This document shows positions 25,745 through 35,504 of a stretch of 64,000 nucleotides of DNA, in pieces. Position numbers and translations under genes: made by a program. The notes under the pieces are model-generated. The model did no database searches, was not told the origin of the DNA, and saw only the letters and a list, made by a program, of their open reading frames with translations. Positions within the stretch are counted from its first letter, which is position 1. Each line of letters starts with the position of its first letter. The stretch is taken from positions 1 to 64,000 of the forward strand of contig JAHDKI010000009.1 of assembly GCA_018436925.1 (NCBI GenBank), written 5' to 3'. Source of the stretch: Syntrophaceae bacterium. Lineage in GTDB: Bacteria; Desulfobacterota; Syntrophia; Syntrophales; Smithellaceae.

Positions 25745-26293
25745 TTGAATTCCAGCGTACCGAAGAAAATATTTTTTACCAAGGGAGTCGGCACCCATAA
25801 GGAAGAGTTGCATTCATTTGAACTGGCCCTGCGCGATGCCGGAATTGAAAAATGCAACCTTGTGCAAGTTTCGAGCATTCTGCCGCCGGGATGTAAAGTC
25901 ATTTCCAGGGCGCAGGGGCTCAAAGAACTCAAACCCGGCGCGATTACGTATTGTGTCATGAGTCGCTGTTGCGCGAGCGAGCCTCGACGGCTTTTAGCTG
26001 CCTCCGTCGGTCTTGCAGTTCCTGCCGATCATAAAACCTATGGCTATATCAGTGAACACCACGCTTTCGGAAAAACTGAAAAAGAAGCCGGAGACTATGC
26101 GGAAGATCTGGCTGCCGCGATGCTCGCTTCCACGTTAGGCATTGATTTTGATGTGGATGAAAGCTGGGATGAAAAAAAGGAAATTTTTAAGATCAGCGGC
26201 AAAATCGTCAGCACACGAAATATCACCCAATCGACGATCGTGAAAAACAACTGGTACACGACGGTTGTCGCCGCGGCAGTCTTCGTTTTCTGA
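25745..26293 (+). CDS. pdaD: Pyruvoyl-dependent arginine decarboxylase
   Basis: Decarboxylates arginine to agmatine using a pyruvoyl group made by self-cleavage of the proenzyme. The cleavage site is the Ser43-Ser44 pair in QVSSILPPG. The SEHHAFG segment further on carries residues conserved in the family. The 182-residue proenzyme is of usual size. It starts at TTG behind GGAG with 9-nt spacing. It is directly downstream of speB, giving a two-gene putrescine operon. The family is best known from archaea, chlamydiae and some deltaproteobacteria, in contrast to the PLP-dependent SpeA of enterobacteria. Confidence 0.93.
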   Translation: MNSSVPKKIFFTKGVGTHKEELHSFELALRDAGIEKCNLVQVSSILPPGCKVISRAQGLKELKPGAITYCVMSRCCASEPRRLLAASVGLAVPADHKTYGYISEHHAFGKTEKEAGDYAEDLAAAMLASTLGIDFDVDESWDEKKEIFKISGKIVSTRNITQSTIVKNNWYTTVVAAAVFVF

Positions 26294-26334
26294 GCCAGAT
26301 AAATGAAATTGAAGGGCAGTTAAAAATAAAATCT

Positions 26335-26362
26335 TGACAAACTATGAATATGGTGGTGTAAA
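26335..26362 (+). promoter_or_regulatory. Probable promoter of initiator tRNA
   Basis: A consensus -35 TTGACA is followed after 16 bp by TGTAAA, placing a start about 17 nt ahead of the tRNA. Confidence 0.6.
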
Positions 26363-26385
26363 GCCGTTTCTTGATATGGCCTTAT

Positions 26386-26462
<77 letters not shown>

Positions 26463-26470
26463 ATAAAATC

Positions 26471-26503
26471 AAAAAGGGCCGGACAGCTTGTCCGGCCCTT
26501 TTT
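26471..26503. terminator. Perfect bidirectional terminator
   Basis: AAAAAGGGCCGGACA pairs with TGTCCGGCCCTTTTT around a 3-nt loop. T-runs on both strands let it end the initiator tRNA transcript and the convergent response-regulator gene 39 bp away. Confidence 0.93.
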
Positions 26504-26541
26504 GCGTTTTACGTCGCAATGTCGAAAGGGCTAGACGGAGC

Positions 26542-27933
26542 TCAATCGACCCAGTCGTTGGCGATGTTGAGACGTTTGAGTTTTTCAACAAGGGTGGTCC
26601 GGTTCAGATTAAGAAGCTTTGCCGCGCGGTTTTTCACCCCTCCGCTGAGCTTGAGGGCTTTAAGGAGAATGTCTTTTTCGATCTGACCGATGTAATCGTT
26701 GAAATCGATGCCGCTTTCCATGAACAGGACTGGGGCTGCCGATGCGTTTTCGTTTTGAGCGTTGTAGATTTTGGCCGGCAAATCTTCAACAGTAATTTCC
26801 CCGTCTTCCTTCATGACGACCAGCATTTCTATGAGATTTTGCAGTTCTCGCACATTTCCCGGCCAGGTGTAACGCATCAGATAATCCAGAGCTGATGGCG
26901 AAAAGCGTTCCACATTCTTCTTCTTGAGCGCGTTGAAGGTCATTAAAAAATGATTGGCGAGGATGAGGATGTCCGACCCCCGTTCGCGAAGAGGCGGCAG
27001 GTTGATGGGGATGACATTAATCCGGTAAAAAAGGTCTTCACGAAATTTTTTTTCGGCGACGGCCGCCTCGAGGTTCTGGTTGGTCGCCGCGATGATCCTC
27101 ACGTCAGCCGTGATCGTCTTAACGCCGCCGATGCGCTCGAATTGTTTTTCCTGAATGACCCGCAAAACCTTGACCTGCAAAGCCGGGCTCATATCGCCGA
27201 TTTCATCGAGGAATATGGTTCCGCCTTGGGCCAGTTCAAACCGTCCCATCCGATTGCGGATAGCGCCGGTAAAGGCGCCTTTTTCGTGGCCGAACAACTC
27301 ACTTTCCAACAGATCTTCGGGGATCGCGCCGCAGTTGACGGGAATCATGGGCTGATTGTGGCGATCGCTTTTGAAATGGATGGCGCGGGCGACGAGCTCT
27401 TTTCCCGTTCCGCTTTCACCGGTAATCAGAACCGTGCTGTCTGAATTCGATACCTTGTCGATTGTGTCGAAAACTTTTTTCATGCAGTCGCTGTAGCCGA
27501 TGATTTTGTCAAAATCCTGTTTATCCTTCAGATGCTCCTTCAGGGAGATATTTTCTTCGCGAAGTTTGGCAAACGACATGGCCCGTTCAACGGAAAGCTT
27601 GACGAGATCGTCTTTGATCGGCTTGGTTATAAAATCAAATGCACCCATTTTCATCGCGATCACCGCCGCGTTGATCGTGCCGTGGCCGGTGATCATGATG
27701 ACCAGGTTGTCTTTATTGATGTCCTTGATATATTTAAGAAATTCCATTCCATCGACATTGGGCATCCGAAGATCGGTGATGACCAGGTCGAATTTGTCTT
27801 CCAGGAAGGCCTCGATGCCTTCACGTCCGTCGCTCACGGTTTTCACTTCATAGTCACTGTCCATCAATAACTGGGCAAGATTTTCCCTGCTCAAATCGTT
27901 GTCGTCGGCGACCAGGATTTTGCCTTTTTTCAT
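26542..27933 (-). CDS. NtrC-family sigma-54-dependent response regulator
   Basis: Activates sigma-54 promoters when phosphorylated. The receiver domain (1-120) has phospho-acceptor Asp54 in VITDLRMP. The AAA+ domain holds Walker A GESGTGKE and the sigma-54-contacting GAFTGA loop, plus [10 protein letters not shown] (Walker B). A Fis-type helix-turn-helix ends the protein ([18 protein letters not shown]). Length 463 is typical. No partner histidine kinase is adjacent. Divergent from the chemotaxis operon, it could control motility, pili or an unrelated set; its targets cannot be read here. Confidence 0.92.
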   Translation of the reverse strand: MKKGKILVADDNDLSRENLAQLLMDSDYEVKTVSDGREGIEAFLEDKFDLVITDLRMPNVDGMEFLKYIKDINKDNLVIMITGHGTINAAVIAMKMGAFDFITKPIKDDLVKLSVERAMSFAKLREENISLKEHLKDKQDFDKIIGYSDCMKKVFDTIDKVSNSDSTVLITGESGTGKELVARAIHFKSDRHNQPMIPVNCGAIPEDLLESELFGHEKGAFTGAIRNRMGRFELAQGGTIFLDEIGDMSPALQVKVLRVIQEKQFERIGGVKTITADVRIIAATNQNLEAAVAEKKFREDLFYRINVIPINLPPLRERGSDILILANHFLMTFNALKKKNVERFSPSALDYLMRYTWPGNVRELQNLIEMLVVMKEDGEITVEDLPAKIYNAQNENASAAPVLFMESGIDFNDYIGQIEKDILLKALKLSGGVKNRAAKLLNLNRTTLVEKLKRLNIANDWVD

Positions 27934-28092
27934 TGGGTATCCTCATGGAAGTTAAAAGATTAGTCCAAAACTTTGACGGCCATTAATTTTGCAGAATATT
28001 AAGGCAAATGCATTAAAAAAACAATACAAAATACGAAAAAGCGTCAAAAAAAAATCACCTGCTGAGAAAAAAATGTTTGTGTGTCAATAAAC

Positions 28093-28153
28093 CGGCAAAA
28101 GATTCAAAACAATTTTCATTATCTGCTCAAGATATTCAGGCTTTTGCCGAATA
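28093..28153 (+). promoter_or_regulatory. Inverted repeat and sigma-28-like element before cheR
   Basis: CGGCAAAAG (28093-28101) and CTTTTGCCG (28141-28149) are a perfect 9-bp inverted repeat 39 nt apart. Overlapping the right arm, TCAA-N15-GCCGAATA (28127-28153) resembles a flagellar sigma-28 promoter. Neither reading is strong; no sigma-54 promoter is visible in this gap. Confidence 0.3.
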
Positions 28154-28229
28154 AAATTCTGAATCAGTTGCTGCGCCTTTTTTCGGGCGAAAGTCATTTG
28201 CTTGAAATACTGAATCGGAACTCTTAAAG

Positions 28230-29051
28230 ATGCATACTTTTGAACTAAAAAGCAGCGATTTTGATAAAATTAGTCGTCTGGTCTACGAGCAGTGCGGCAT
28301 TCATCTGCATGAAGGTAAAAAGGAACTGGTTAAAGCTCGCCTGAGCAAGAGATTGCGCGCGGGGAACTATAACTCGTTTTCCGATTATTACCGCTATGTG
28401 ACCACCCAGGAGGGGCAAGACGAACTCATCGCCATGATTGATTCCATTTCTACAAACCTGACGTCATTTTTTAGAGAGGAAAGTCATTTTGTCCGTCTCC
28501 GCCGCATCATCGAAGGGTTGATCTCAAAATCCGGACATCGAAAAATCAATTTCCGAATATGGTCGGCCGGATGTTCCACAGGTGAGGAACCCTACACACT
28601 GGCCATCACCCTCCGGGAAGCGGCGGGTCATTATCCTTTTGATGCGTCTATTCTGGCGACCGACATTTCGACAAAGGTCCTGAGAATTGCCGAAACTGGT
28701 GTGTATGCGCGGGATCGAGTCAAGGCAATTGCCGTTCCTTTGTTGAAAAAGTATTTTCAAATGGGAACAGGCAAATCTGAAGGTCAGGTGCGAGTAAAAA
28801 GCGATCTGAAAGCCATGGTTAATTTTCAGCGGTTCAATCTGATGGAAAACTTTCCAGACCAAAATCATTTCGACGTCATTTTTTGCCGCAACGTGATGAT
28901 TTATTTTGACAAAAAAACGCAAAATGTGTTGGTGAACAAATTTCACAACGCACTCAAAAGCGGCGGTTATTTTTTTGTCGGACATTCCGAAAGCCTGACG
29001 GGCTTGAAACACCCCTTTAACTATGTGGAGCCGAGCGTTTATCTGAAATAA
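28230..29051 (+). CDS. cheR: Chemotaxis methyltransferase CheR
   Basis: Methylates glutamates of chemoreceptors with S-adenosylmethionine, opposing CheB. The N-terminal helical domain (about 1-75) carries basic YEQCGIHL...KARLSKRLR. The SAM-binding domain shows NLTSFFRE, WSAGCSTGEEPYTLAI (motif I) and DVIFCRNVMIYF. Length 273 is usual. The ribosome-binding site is weak. It is the first gene of the chemotaxis series, with cheD 2 bp downstream. No methyl-accepting receptors or cheW are in the window. Confidence 0.95.
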   Translation: MHTFELKSSDFDKISRLVYEQCGIHLHEGKKELVKARLSKRLRAGNYNSFSDYYRYVTTQEGQDELIAMIDSISTNLTSFFREESHFVRLRRIIEGLISKSGHRKINFRIWSAGCSTGEEPYTLAITLREAAGHYPFDASILATDISTKVLRIAETGVYARDRVKAIAVPLLKKYFQMGTGKSEGQVRVKSDLKAMVNFQRFNLMENFPDQNHFDVIFCRNVMIYFDKKTQNVLVNKFHNALKSGGYFFVGHSESLTGLKHPFNYVEPSVYLK

Positions 29052-29053
29052 TT

Positions 29054-29536
29054 ATGAGCGATTTAATTGTTGGAATTTCCGACTTCAAGATCAGCAATAC
29101 GGCAGGCGATGTGATTGTGACCTATGCCCTGGGGTCATGCATCGGTATTTCAATATATGATCCTGTGGCCAAAGTCGGCGGCCTTTTGCATTACATGCTG
29201 CCGGATTCGACGCTGGATGCAAAAAAAGCGACCGATAATCCGGCGATGTTTGCCGACACCGGCATTCCGCTCCTGTTTAAATCCTGTTACAAACTTGGAG
29301 CGGATAAAAGACGCATGATTGTCAAAGCTGCCGGAGGAGCCAGCATTCTTGATGACACGAATTTTTTTCGTATCGGGCAGAAAAACATCATGGCTATGAG
29401 AAAAATATTTTGGAAAAACAATGTGATGATCGCTTCTGAAGATACGGGAGCCAACTACAATCGCACCGTGCGACTGGATATCGCCACGGGGAAGACTTAT
29501 GTCCGGACGTCCGGAGGTGAAATGAAGGAACTATGA
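29054..29536 (+). CDS. cheD: Chemoreceptor glutamine deamidase CheD
   Basis: Deamidates receptor glutamines and, in CheC-type systems, binds CheC to tune its phosphatase activity. Visible family features: YALGSCIG with the catalytic Cys, GGLLHYMLP with the catalytic His, and EDTGANYNRTVRLD near the end. The 160-residue length matches. It is tightly packed between cheR and an HDOD gene, whose start overlaps its stop by 4 bp (ATGA). The CheX-like proteins encoded downstream are possible partners. Confidence 0.95.
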   Translation: MSDLIVGISDFKISNTAGDVIVTYALGSCIGISIYDPVAKVGGLLHYMLPDSTLDAKKATDNPAMFADTGIPLLFKSCYKLGADKRRMIVKAAGGASILDDTNFFRIGQKNIMAMRKIFWKNNVMIASEDTGANYNRTVRLDIATGKTYVRTSGGEMKEL

Positions 29537-30384
29537 AAGCAGTCAACCGAATACTGAAATCCATCAATACGATCCCGGCTTTCCCGGCAACCGGCAATAA
29601 GGTGGCGCAGCTTCTCGGTAAAGTGGATTACTCGGTTTCCGAAGTCGCCAATGTCATCAAATTCGATCCGTCGATTACGGCGAATATTTTAAAAATGGCC
29701 AATTCCGCCTATTTCGGATCACAACACAAGATCAGCAGCATCAACGATGCTGTGATTTACCTGGGCCAGAAAAATCTGCTTATCGCCATCCAGACGGCGG
29801 GCATATCCAAATACTATAAGAAGGGCGCCGCCGGTTATTATGACAAAGCGACGGATCTGTGGGAGCATTCGGTTGCCGTGGCGCTGATGTCTCAAATTTT
29901 ATCGCGGAAAATCACGGGCAATGAAGATATGACGCTTTATACCGCAGCTTTGCTCCATGATGTGGGAAAGATCATTATGGGCGAGTACATCCGGGAAGAA
30001 ATGAAGCAGATCTTCGATTTAGTAGAAAATAAGAAGATGTCCTTTCTGGAAGCGGAGGAGAGTGTCTTGGGAATTGATCATGCCGATCTGGGGGGGAGGA
30101 TCGCCCAGCACTGGAACTTTCCTGTAGAAATCCGCGATGCCATTTCTTATCACCACCGGCCGGATCTTCTTGAGAAGGAAGATAAAATTATGCCCTGGAT
30201 CGTTTACATGGCGGATGAAGCCTGTTTGATGATGGGGATCGGCAGCGAGGTGGAAGGCCTTGCGCAAAGAGCCGTGGGGGAGCTTCTGAAAAAATTCAAT
30301 CTCAGAATGAAGGACCTGGAGACGAGCATGGTGATGTTGTCTGACGATCTCAACCGTGCTCGGGAACTGTTCAGTATTATTTAA
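29533..30384 (+). CDS. HDOD domain protein
   Basis: The HDOD domain (about 15-210) is a metal-independent relative of HD phosphohydrolases. Segments include FPATGNKVAQLL, VIKFDPSITANILKMANSAYF, AALLHDVGKI and ISYHHRPDLL. Such proteins act as signalling scaffolds, and enzymatic activity is not expected for most. The remaining C-terminus (210-283) is helical. It is co-transcribed with chemotaxis genes and translationally coupled to cheD, so a link between the chemotaxis signal and another output is likely but undefined. Confidence 0.88.
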   Translation: MKAVNRILKSINTIPAFPATGNKVAQLLGKVDYSVSEVANVIKFDPSITANILKMANSAYFGSQHKISSINDAVIYLGQKNLLIAIQTAGISKYYKKGAAGYYDKATDLWEHSVAVALMSQILSRKITGNEDMTLYTAALLHDVGKIIMGEYIREEMKQIFDLVENKKMSFLEAEESVLGIDHADLGGRIAQHWNFPVEIRDAISYHHRPDLLEKEDKIMPWIVYMADEACLMMGIGSEVEGLAQRAVGELLKKFNLRMKDLETSMVMLSDDLNRARELFSII

Positions 30385-30416
30385 GACGGGGATGCGTCGC
30401 GGAGGTTTGGAGAATT

Positions 30417-30848
30417 ATGTCGTTTAATGTTCTGGTTGTGGACGATTCCATGTCCATGCGGGCGGTGATTAAAAAAATCATCACCCTGTCCGGCTTTCAG
30501 ATGGACAAATGTCTGGAAGCCTCAAATGGCAGGCAGGGATTGGAATTGCTGGCGGATAACTGGGTCGACGTGATTTTGTCGGACATCAATATGCCGGAGA
30601 TGAACGGCCTGCAATTTCTTGAAGAGCTGGCAAAAAACGAAACGCTTCGTGAAATTCCGGTCATCATGATCACCACGGAAGGGTCCGGCGAGCGCATGGA
30701 AGAGGCATTCAAGCGAGGGGCGAAGGGTTTTATTAAGAAGCCGTTTCTTCCGGAACAGATTCGTAAAGTGCTTTATGACGTGATAGGAGTTGGTGAAAAT
30801 GGCCGATATGAAGAAGATCCAAGAAATACTGATGAACTCGATTTTTGA
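30417..30848 (+). CDS. CheY-like single-domain response regulator
   Basis: Receiver domain with acidic pair Asp9-Asp10, phospho-acceptor Asp56 (VILSDINMP), switch Thr in MITTEG and Lys in FIKKPF. After the domain ends near residue 122, about 20 charged residues form a tail that overlaps the start of the next gene by 50 nt. Two CheY-like proteins are encoded in this operon; the one after cheA is the more canonical motor-binding candidate, so this one may act as a phosphate sink or second output. The CheX-like gene that follows may dephosphorylate it. Confidence 0.88.
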   Translation: MSFNVLVVDDSMSMRAVIKKIITLSGFQMDKCLEASNGRQGLELLADNWVDVILSDINMPEMNGLQFLEELAKNETLREIPVIMITTEGSGERMEEAFKRGAKGFIKKPFLPEQIRKVLYDVIGVGENGRYEEDPRNTDELDF

Positions 30849-31248
30849 TGTCTATGAGAAGATGTTCTTCGTTTTTCTGGAACCGATGGACGATGCAGTC
30901 AAGTATGACATGGCGGCATCGATCCGGTTTTCGGGAGTTTTCAACGGGGAGATCCGCGCCTATCTGAACACAGACATGGCGCGCAGCATGGTGGAAAACA
31001 TGCTCGGACTTGAGCCGCCGGAAATTTCGGTCAAGCAGATGGAGGACTGCGCTAAAGAATCGATCAATATGATTTGCGGCAGTTTCCTGGAAAGGCTGAG
31101 TCCCCAGGCGGTGTTTGACCTCTCCGTTCCGGAAGGGGAGCTCAAATCGGGCGTCTTTAAAAAGGATGATCCCGGAACCTTGAATCTGGCTTTTGATTCC
31201 GACGGTCAGCTGTTGGGCATTACTTTGTCGATCAAATCGTCAAAATAA
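30799..31248 (+). CDS. CheX-like CheY-P phosphatase, copy 1
   Basis: Related to the CheC/CheX/FliY phosphatases. The signature helix reads MEDCAKESINMICGSF, matching the E-x(n)-N pattern that attacks CheY-P. About 149 residues, one such helix as in CheX. The ATG at 30799 with AGGAG 9 nt ahead is preferred over the TTG at 30790. It overlaps the end of the receiver gene, so it is coupled to it. Its likely substrate is that receiver or the CheY downstream. Confidence 0.78.
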   Translation: MADMKKIQEILMNSIFDVYEKMFFVFLEPMDDAVKYDMAASIRFSGVFNGEIRAYLNTDMARSMVENMLGLEPPEISVKQMEDCAKESINMICGSFLERLSPQAVFDLSVPEGELKSGVFKKDDPGTLNLAFDSDGQLLGITLSIKSSK

Positions 31249-31295
31249 GTTACGAATCAGGCTCAAGAAGACAGCAGCCGGTTTGATGCAATTGA

Positions 31296-32345
<1,050 letters not shown>

Positions 32346-32348
32346 CTC

Positions 32349-34568
32349 ATGGACTACAACAATCTTATTGCGTTGCTCAACAAGTTGGCTCAGGAGTTTT
32401 TATTGTTGGATTCCCGCGAACTCGATATCCCTACGGCGGGCAAGTTCCTCAACTTTCTGGAAGACATTACAGAGGAAGCCAAAAAACAGAAAGCTCCTCC
32501 AATTCGTAATTGCGCCGCCGGTTTGAGCCAGATTTTGGAAAACATCATTTTAGATACAATTCGAGACAAAGAAGGGGCGGCTGCGGTCTTTGAAGAAGGA
32601 CTGCATCTGATGCAAACGATAGCCGACAGCTATAAAAATACCGGAGAGTATAAAGGGAGCATCATCGAGTTTCAGGAGAAAGTCAGCGGCATTGCCGGCA
32701 TCGGCGGCTTGACGGGTCAAAAACCGATGCCCCCTGCATTAGAGGCATTGCCGGATAGTCAGACTGCAGCCGAGCTGGAGCCATCCATCCAAATCCAGGA
32801 TGAGTCTTTGACCCGCGATTTTATTGCCGAAGGACTGGAGTACATTGAAGAGATCGAAATCAATATCCTCAACTTGGAAAACGAGCCGGAGAACAAAGAC
32901 TACATCAATGCCATCTTCCGTCCCTTCCATTCCATTAAAGGGGTGGCGAGCTTTTTGAACCTCGAGACCATTCGTTCATTGGCGCACAATCTTGAGAGCC
33001 TCCTGGATAAAGCCAGAAACGCGGAGATTGATGTCACTCCGGCCATGATAGATGTGGTCCTTGACGGCGCCGACGCACTCAAAACCCTGATCGGACAGCT
33101 GCGCGATGTGCTGGAGGGCAAAAAACCCGAAAAAACCGATCTGGAAATTTCTGCTCTCGAAGCCAGGATTCACAAGGTCGAGCAGGGATTTGACAGCGGC
33201 GCCGGGGCCAAAAAAATCGGCGAAATTCTGGTTGACGAAGGCGTGATATCCCAAGATAAATTGGAAGACACGCTCAGCAAGCAAAAGGCGCCGGATAAAA
33301 AGATCGGGCAGACACTCATCGAACAAGGCGTCGTCAAACCCAAGCAGGTATCGCAGGCCCTGCGCAAACAAGTCGATCAGGTGACGGATCTGACCACGAT
33401 TCGCGTCGACACCGAAAAGCTTGATGATCTGATCGACATGGTCGGAGAGCTGGTCATTACCCAGTCGATGATCTCTCAGGCCCTCAAACAGCAGGTCAAT
33501 ATCGATAAAAGACTTGTTCGGGACATTTCTCAGTTTTTCCGAATCACGTCATCCTTGCAGCGGGTTTCGACCAGTTTGAGAATGATCCCGATTAAGCAGA
33601 CGTTCCAGCGGATGTCTCGTCTGGTGAGGGATTTGGCAAAAAATGCGGGAAAGATCGTTTCAGTGGAAATGGTCGGCGAAGACACGGAAATCGACCGGAA
33701 CATGGTTGATGAAATATACAATCCCCTGGTCCACATGATTCGTAATTCGGTGGACCATGGTCTGGAAACGCCGGAGGAGCGCATTCGCGCCGGTAAACCG
33801 GAAAGAGGCCTGATTACGCTCAAAGCCTATCACCGGGGCGGCAATATTGTCATAGAGATTTCCGACGATGGACGCGGGCTTGATAAACAGAAAATCCTCA
33901 ATAAGGCGGTTCGAAACGGCCTGGTTCATGCGGATGAATCATTCAGCGATCAGGAAGTTTATCGGATGATCTTTCTGCCCGGACTTTCCACGGCTGAAAA
34001 GGTCACCGACGTTTCCGGACGAGGAGTCGGTATGGATGTCGTCAAACGGGCGGTGGAAAAGCTGCGTGGCAAAATCGAGATCGAAAGCGCCGTCGGCGAC
34101 GGGACGACATTTATTACCCGTTTTCCTTTGACGCTGGCCATTATCGACGGTATGATCGTCAAGGTCGGCCAGGAAAGCTACATTTTGCCGACGAACTCGA
34201 TTCGCCAGGCATTGCGGCCGCCGCGTGAGAGCTACAACTGCGTAGTAGGCAAAGGGGAAACCATTAATGCGATGGGGCAGCTGATGCCGTTGATTCGTAT
34301 GTATGACATTTTAAATATCGAGCCGGAACATAAAAATCCTTGGGAAGCCATCGCCGTCATTGTTGACGGAGAAACCGGATCACGCTGTTTGATGGTGGAT
34401 AAAATCATCGGCAAGGCGGAAGTCGTCGTTAAAAGTCTGGGGGAGGGATTGAAAAATATCCGTGGATTGGCCGGCGGCGCGATTTTAGGCAACGGCCGAA
34501 TCGGATTGATTATTGACACGGAAGGTTTATTTGAACTTGCAGAAGAGCGCGTATTTCAGAATCAATAG
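32349..34568 (+). CDS. cheA: Chemotaxis histidine kinase CheA with an inserted GspE-N-like module
   Basis: Phosphorylates CheY and CheB in response to receptors. Domains: an N-terminal helical region of unclear type (1-110, possibly a degenerate HPt), the HPt domain with His194 (RPFHSIKGVASF), then in place of a recognisable P2 domain a pair of repeats GEILVDEGVISQDKLEDTL and GQTLIEQGVVKPKQVSQAL (about 288-342). These look like the N-terminal domain of GspE/PilB ATPases. Dimerisation (from 350), ATPase (NPLVHMIRNSVDHGLE, DDGRGLD, GRGVGMDVV) and CheW-like (600-735) domains follow. At 739 residues it is longer than E. coli CheA. Confidence 0.94.
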   Translation: MDYNNLIALLNKLAQEFLLLDSRELDIPTAGKFLNFLEDITEEAKKQKAPPIRNCAAGLSQILENIILDTIRDKEGAAAVFEEGLHLMQTIADSYKNTGEYKGSIIEFQEKVSGIAGIGGLTGQKPMPPALEALPDSQTAAELEPSIQIQDESLTRDFIAEGLEYIEEIEINILNLENEPENKDYINAIFRPFHSIKGVASFLNLETIRSLAHNLESLLDKARNAEIDVTPAMIDVVLDGADALKTLIGQLRDVLEGKKPEKTDLEISALEARIHKVEQGFDSGAGAKKIGEILVDEGVISQDKLEDTLSKQKAPDKKIGQTLIEQGVVKPKQVSQALRKQVDQVTDLTTIRVDTEKLDDLIDMVGELVITQSMISQALKQQVNIDKRLVRDISQFFRITSSLQRVSTSLRMIPIKQTFQRMSRLVRDLAKNAGKIVSVEMVGEDTEIDRNMVDEIYNPLVHMIRNSVDHGLETPEERIRAGKPERGLITLKAYHRGGNIVIEISDDGRGLDKQKILNKAVRNGLVHADESFSDQEVYRMIFLPGLSTAEKVTDVSGRGVGMDVVKRAVEKLRGKIEIESAVGDGTTFITRFPLTLAIIDGMIVKVGQESYILPTNSIRQALRPPRESYNCVVGKGETINAMGQLMPLIRMYDILNIEPEHKNPWEAIAVIVDGETGSRCLMVDKIIGKAEVVVKSLGEGLKNIRGLAGGAILGNGRIGLIIDTEGLFELAEERVFQNQ

Positions 34569-34607
34569 TTTTTCAGGGAAGAATATCAAAATAAGCGAGG
34601 TAGAACT

Positions 34608-34997
34608 ATGAGTGAAAAGAATATCAAGGTATTGATTGTCGATGATTTCGCCACCATGCGGAAAGTCGTCCGCAACCTTCTCAAACAGGTAGGTTACGAG
34701 GACATCGTCGAGGCTGAAGACGGCGTAATGGCCTTAAAGGCGCTCAAATCGCAAAAAATCGACTTTATTATTTCCGACTGGAACATGCCCAACATGACGG
34801 GGCTGGAACTGCTCAAGGCAGTGCGCGCCGATGCCGAACTGGCTAACACCCCGTTCTTGATGGTGACGGCCGAAGCGCTGCAGGACAATGTCGTGGCGGC
34901 GGTCAAAGCCGGGGTGAACAATTACATCGTAAAGCCGTTTACCGCCGAAGTGCTCAATGAAAAGATCAAGAAAATTATGGAAGGAATCAACAAATAA
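34608..34997 (+). CDS. cheY: Chemotaxis response regulator CheY
   Basis: Single receiver domain of 129 residues. Acidic pair Asp12-Asp13, phospho-acceptor Asp57 (IISDWNMPNMTG), switch Thr in MVTAEA and Lys in IVKPF are all present, and the DWNMPNMTG stretch is close to that of E. coli CheY. It should bind FliM, encoded in this window, to change motor direction. It lies between cheA and the second cheX-like gene. Confidence 0.95.
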   Translation: MSEKNIKVLIVDDFATMRKVVRNLLKQVGYEDIVEAEDGVMALKALKSQKIDFIISDWNMPNMTGLELLKAVRADAELANTPFLMVTAEALQDNVVAAVKAGVNNYIVKPFTAEVLNEKIKKIMEGINK

Positions 34998-35035
34998 GCA
35001 TCAAAAAATCATAGTCAATCATAGAAAGGCATCCT

Positions 35036-35497
35036 ATGAATGTAAAATTTATCAACCCCTTTTTAGATGGTACGGTCAGTGTTTTAAAAACGATGGCTTT
35101 TGTCGAGCCGCGTGCGGCCAAGCCGTATTTGAAAATGGATAGTCTGGCCAAAGGGGATATCTCCGGAATCATCGGACTGACCGGATCGGCAACGGGGTCT
35201 TTGGCGTTGAGTTTCAGTGAGGCAGCCATCTTGAAAATCGTTTCCAATATGCTGGGGGAGCCGATTAAATCGCTCAACAGCGACATCAAAGACGCAGTGG
35301 GCGAAATTACCAATATGATTTCCGGCGTGGCCCGAAAAAATCTGGAAGCGGAGGGTTTTTATATTCAGGCGGCCATTCCGACGGTCGTTTCCGGCAAGGA
35401 CCATTCCATTGCCCATGTTCTGGGAGGACCCAGCCTGATTATTCCTTTCGAAATTGATGAAGGCACCTTCGTGGTGGATGTTTGTCTGACGGAGTAG
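35036..35497 (+). CDS. cheX: CheX-like CheY-P phosphatase, copy 2
   Basis: Single-motif CheC/CheX-type phosphatase, 153 residues. The catalytic helix is in DIKDAVGEITNMISG with the Glu and Asn spaced as in CheX. The start NVKFINPFLDGTVSVLKTM is a common CheX beginning. It ends the chemotaxis operon 7 bp from the stop of the convergent motB gene, with no room for a separate terminator. It differs considerably from copy 1, so the two probably serve different receivers. No cheZ is present. Confidence 0.88.
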   Translation: MNVKFINPFLDGTVSVLKTMAFVEPRAAKPYLKMDSLAKGDISGIIGLTGSATGSLALSFSEAAILKIVSNMLGEPIKSLNSDIKDAVGEITNMISGVARKNLEAEGFYIQAAIPTVVSGKDHSIAHVLGGPSLIIPFEIDEGTFVVDVCLTE

Positions 35498-35504
35498 CGT
35501 TGAC

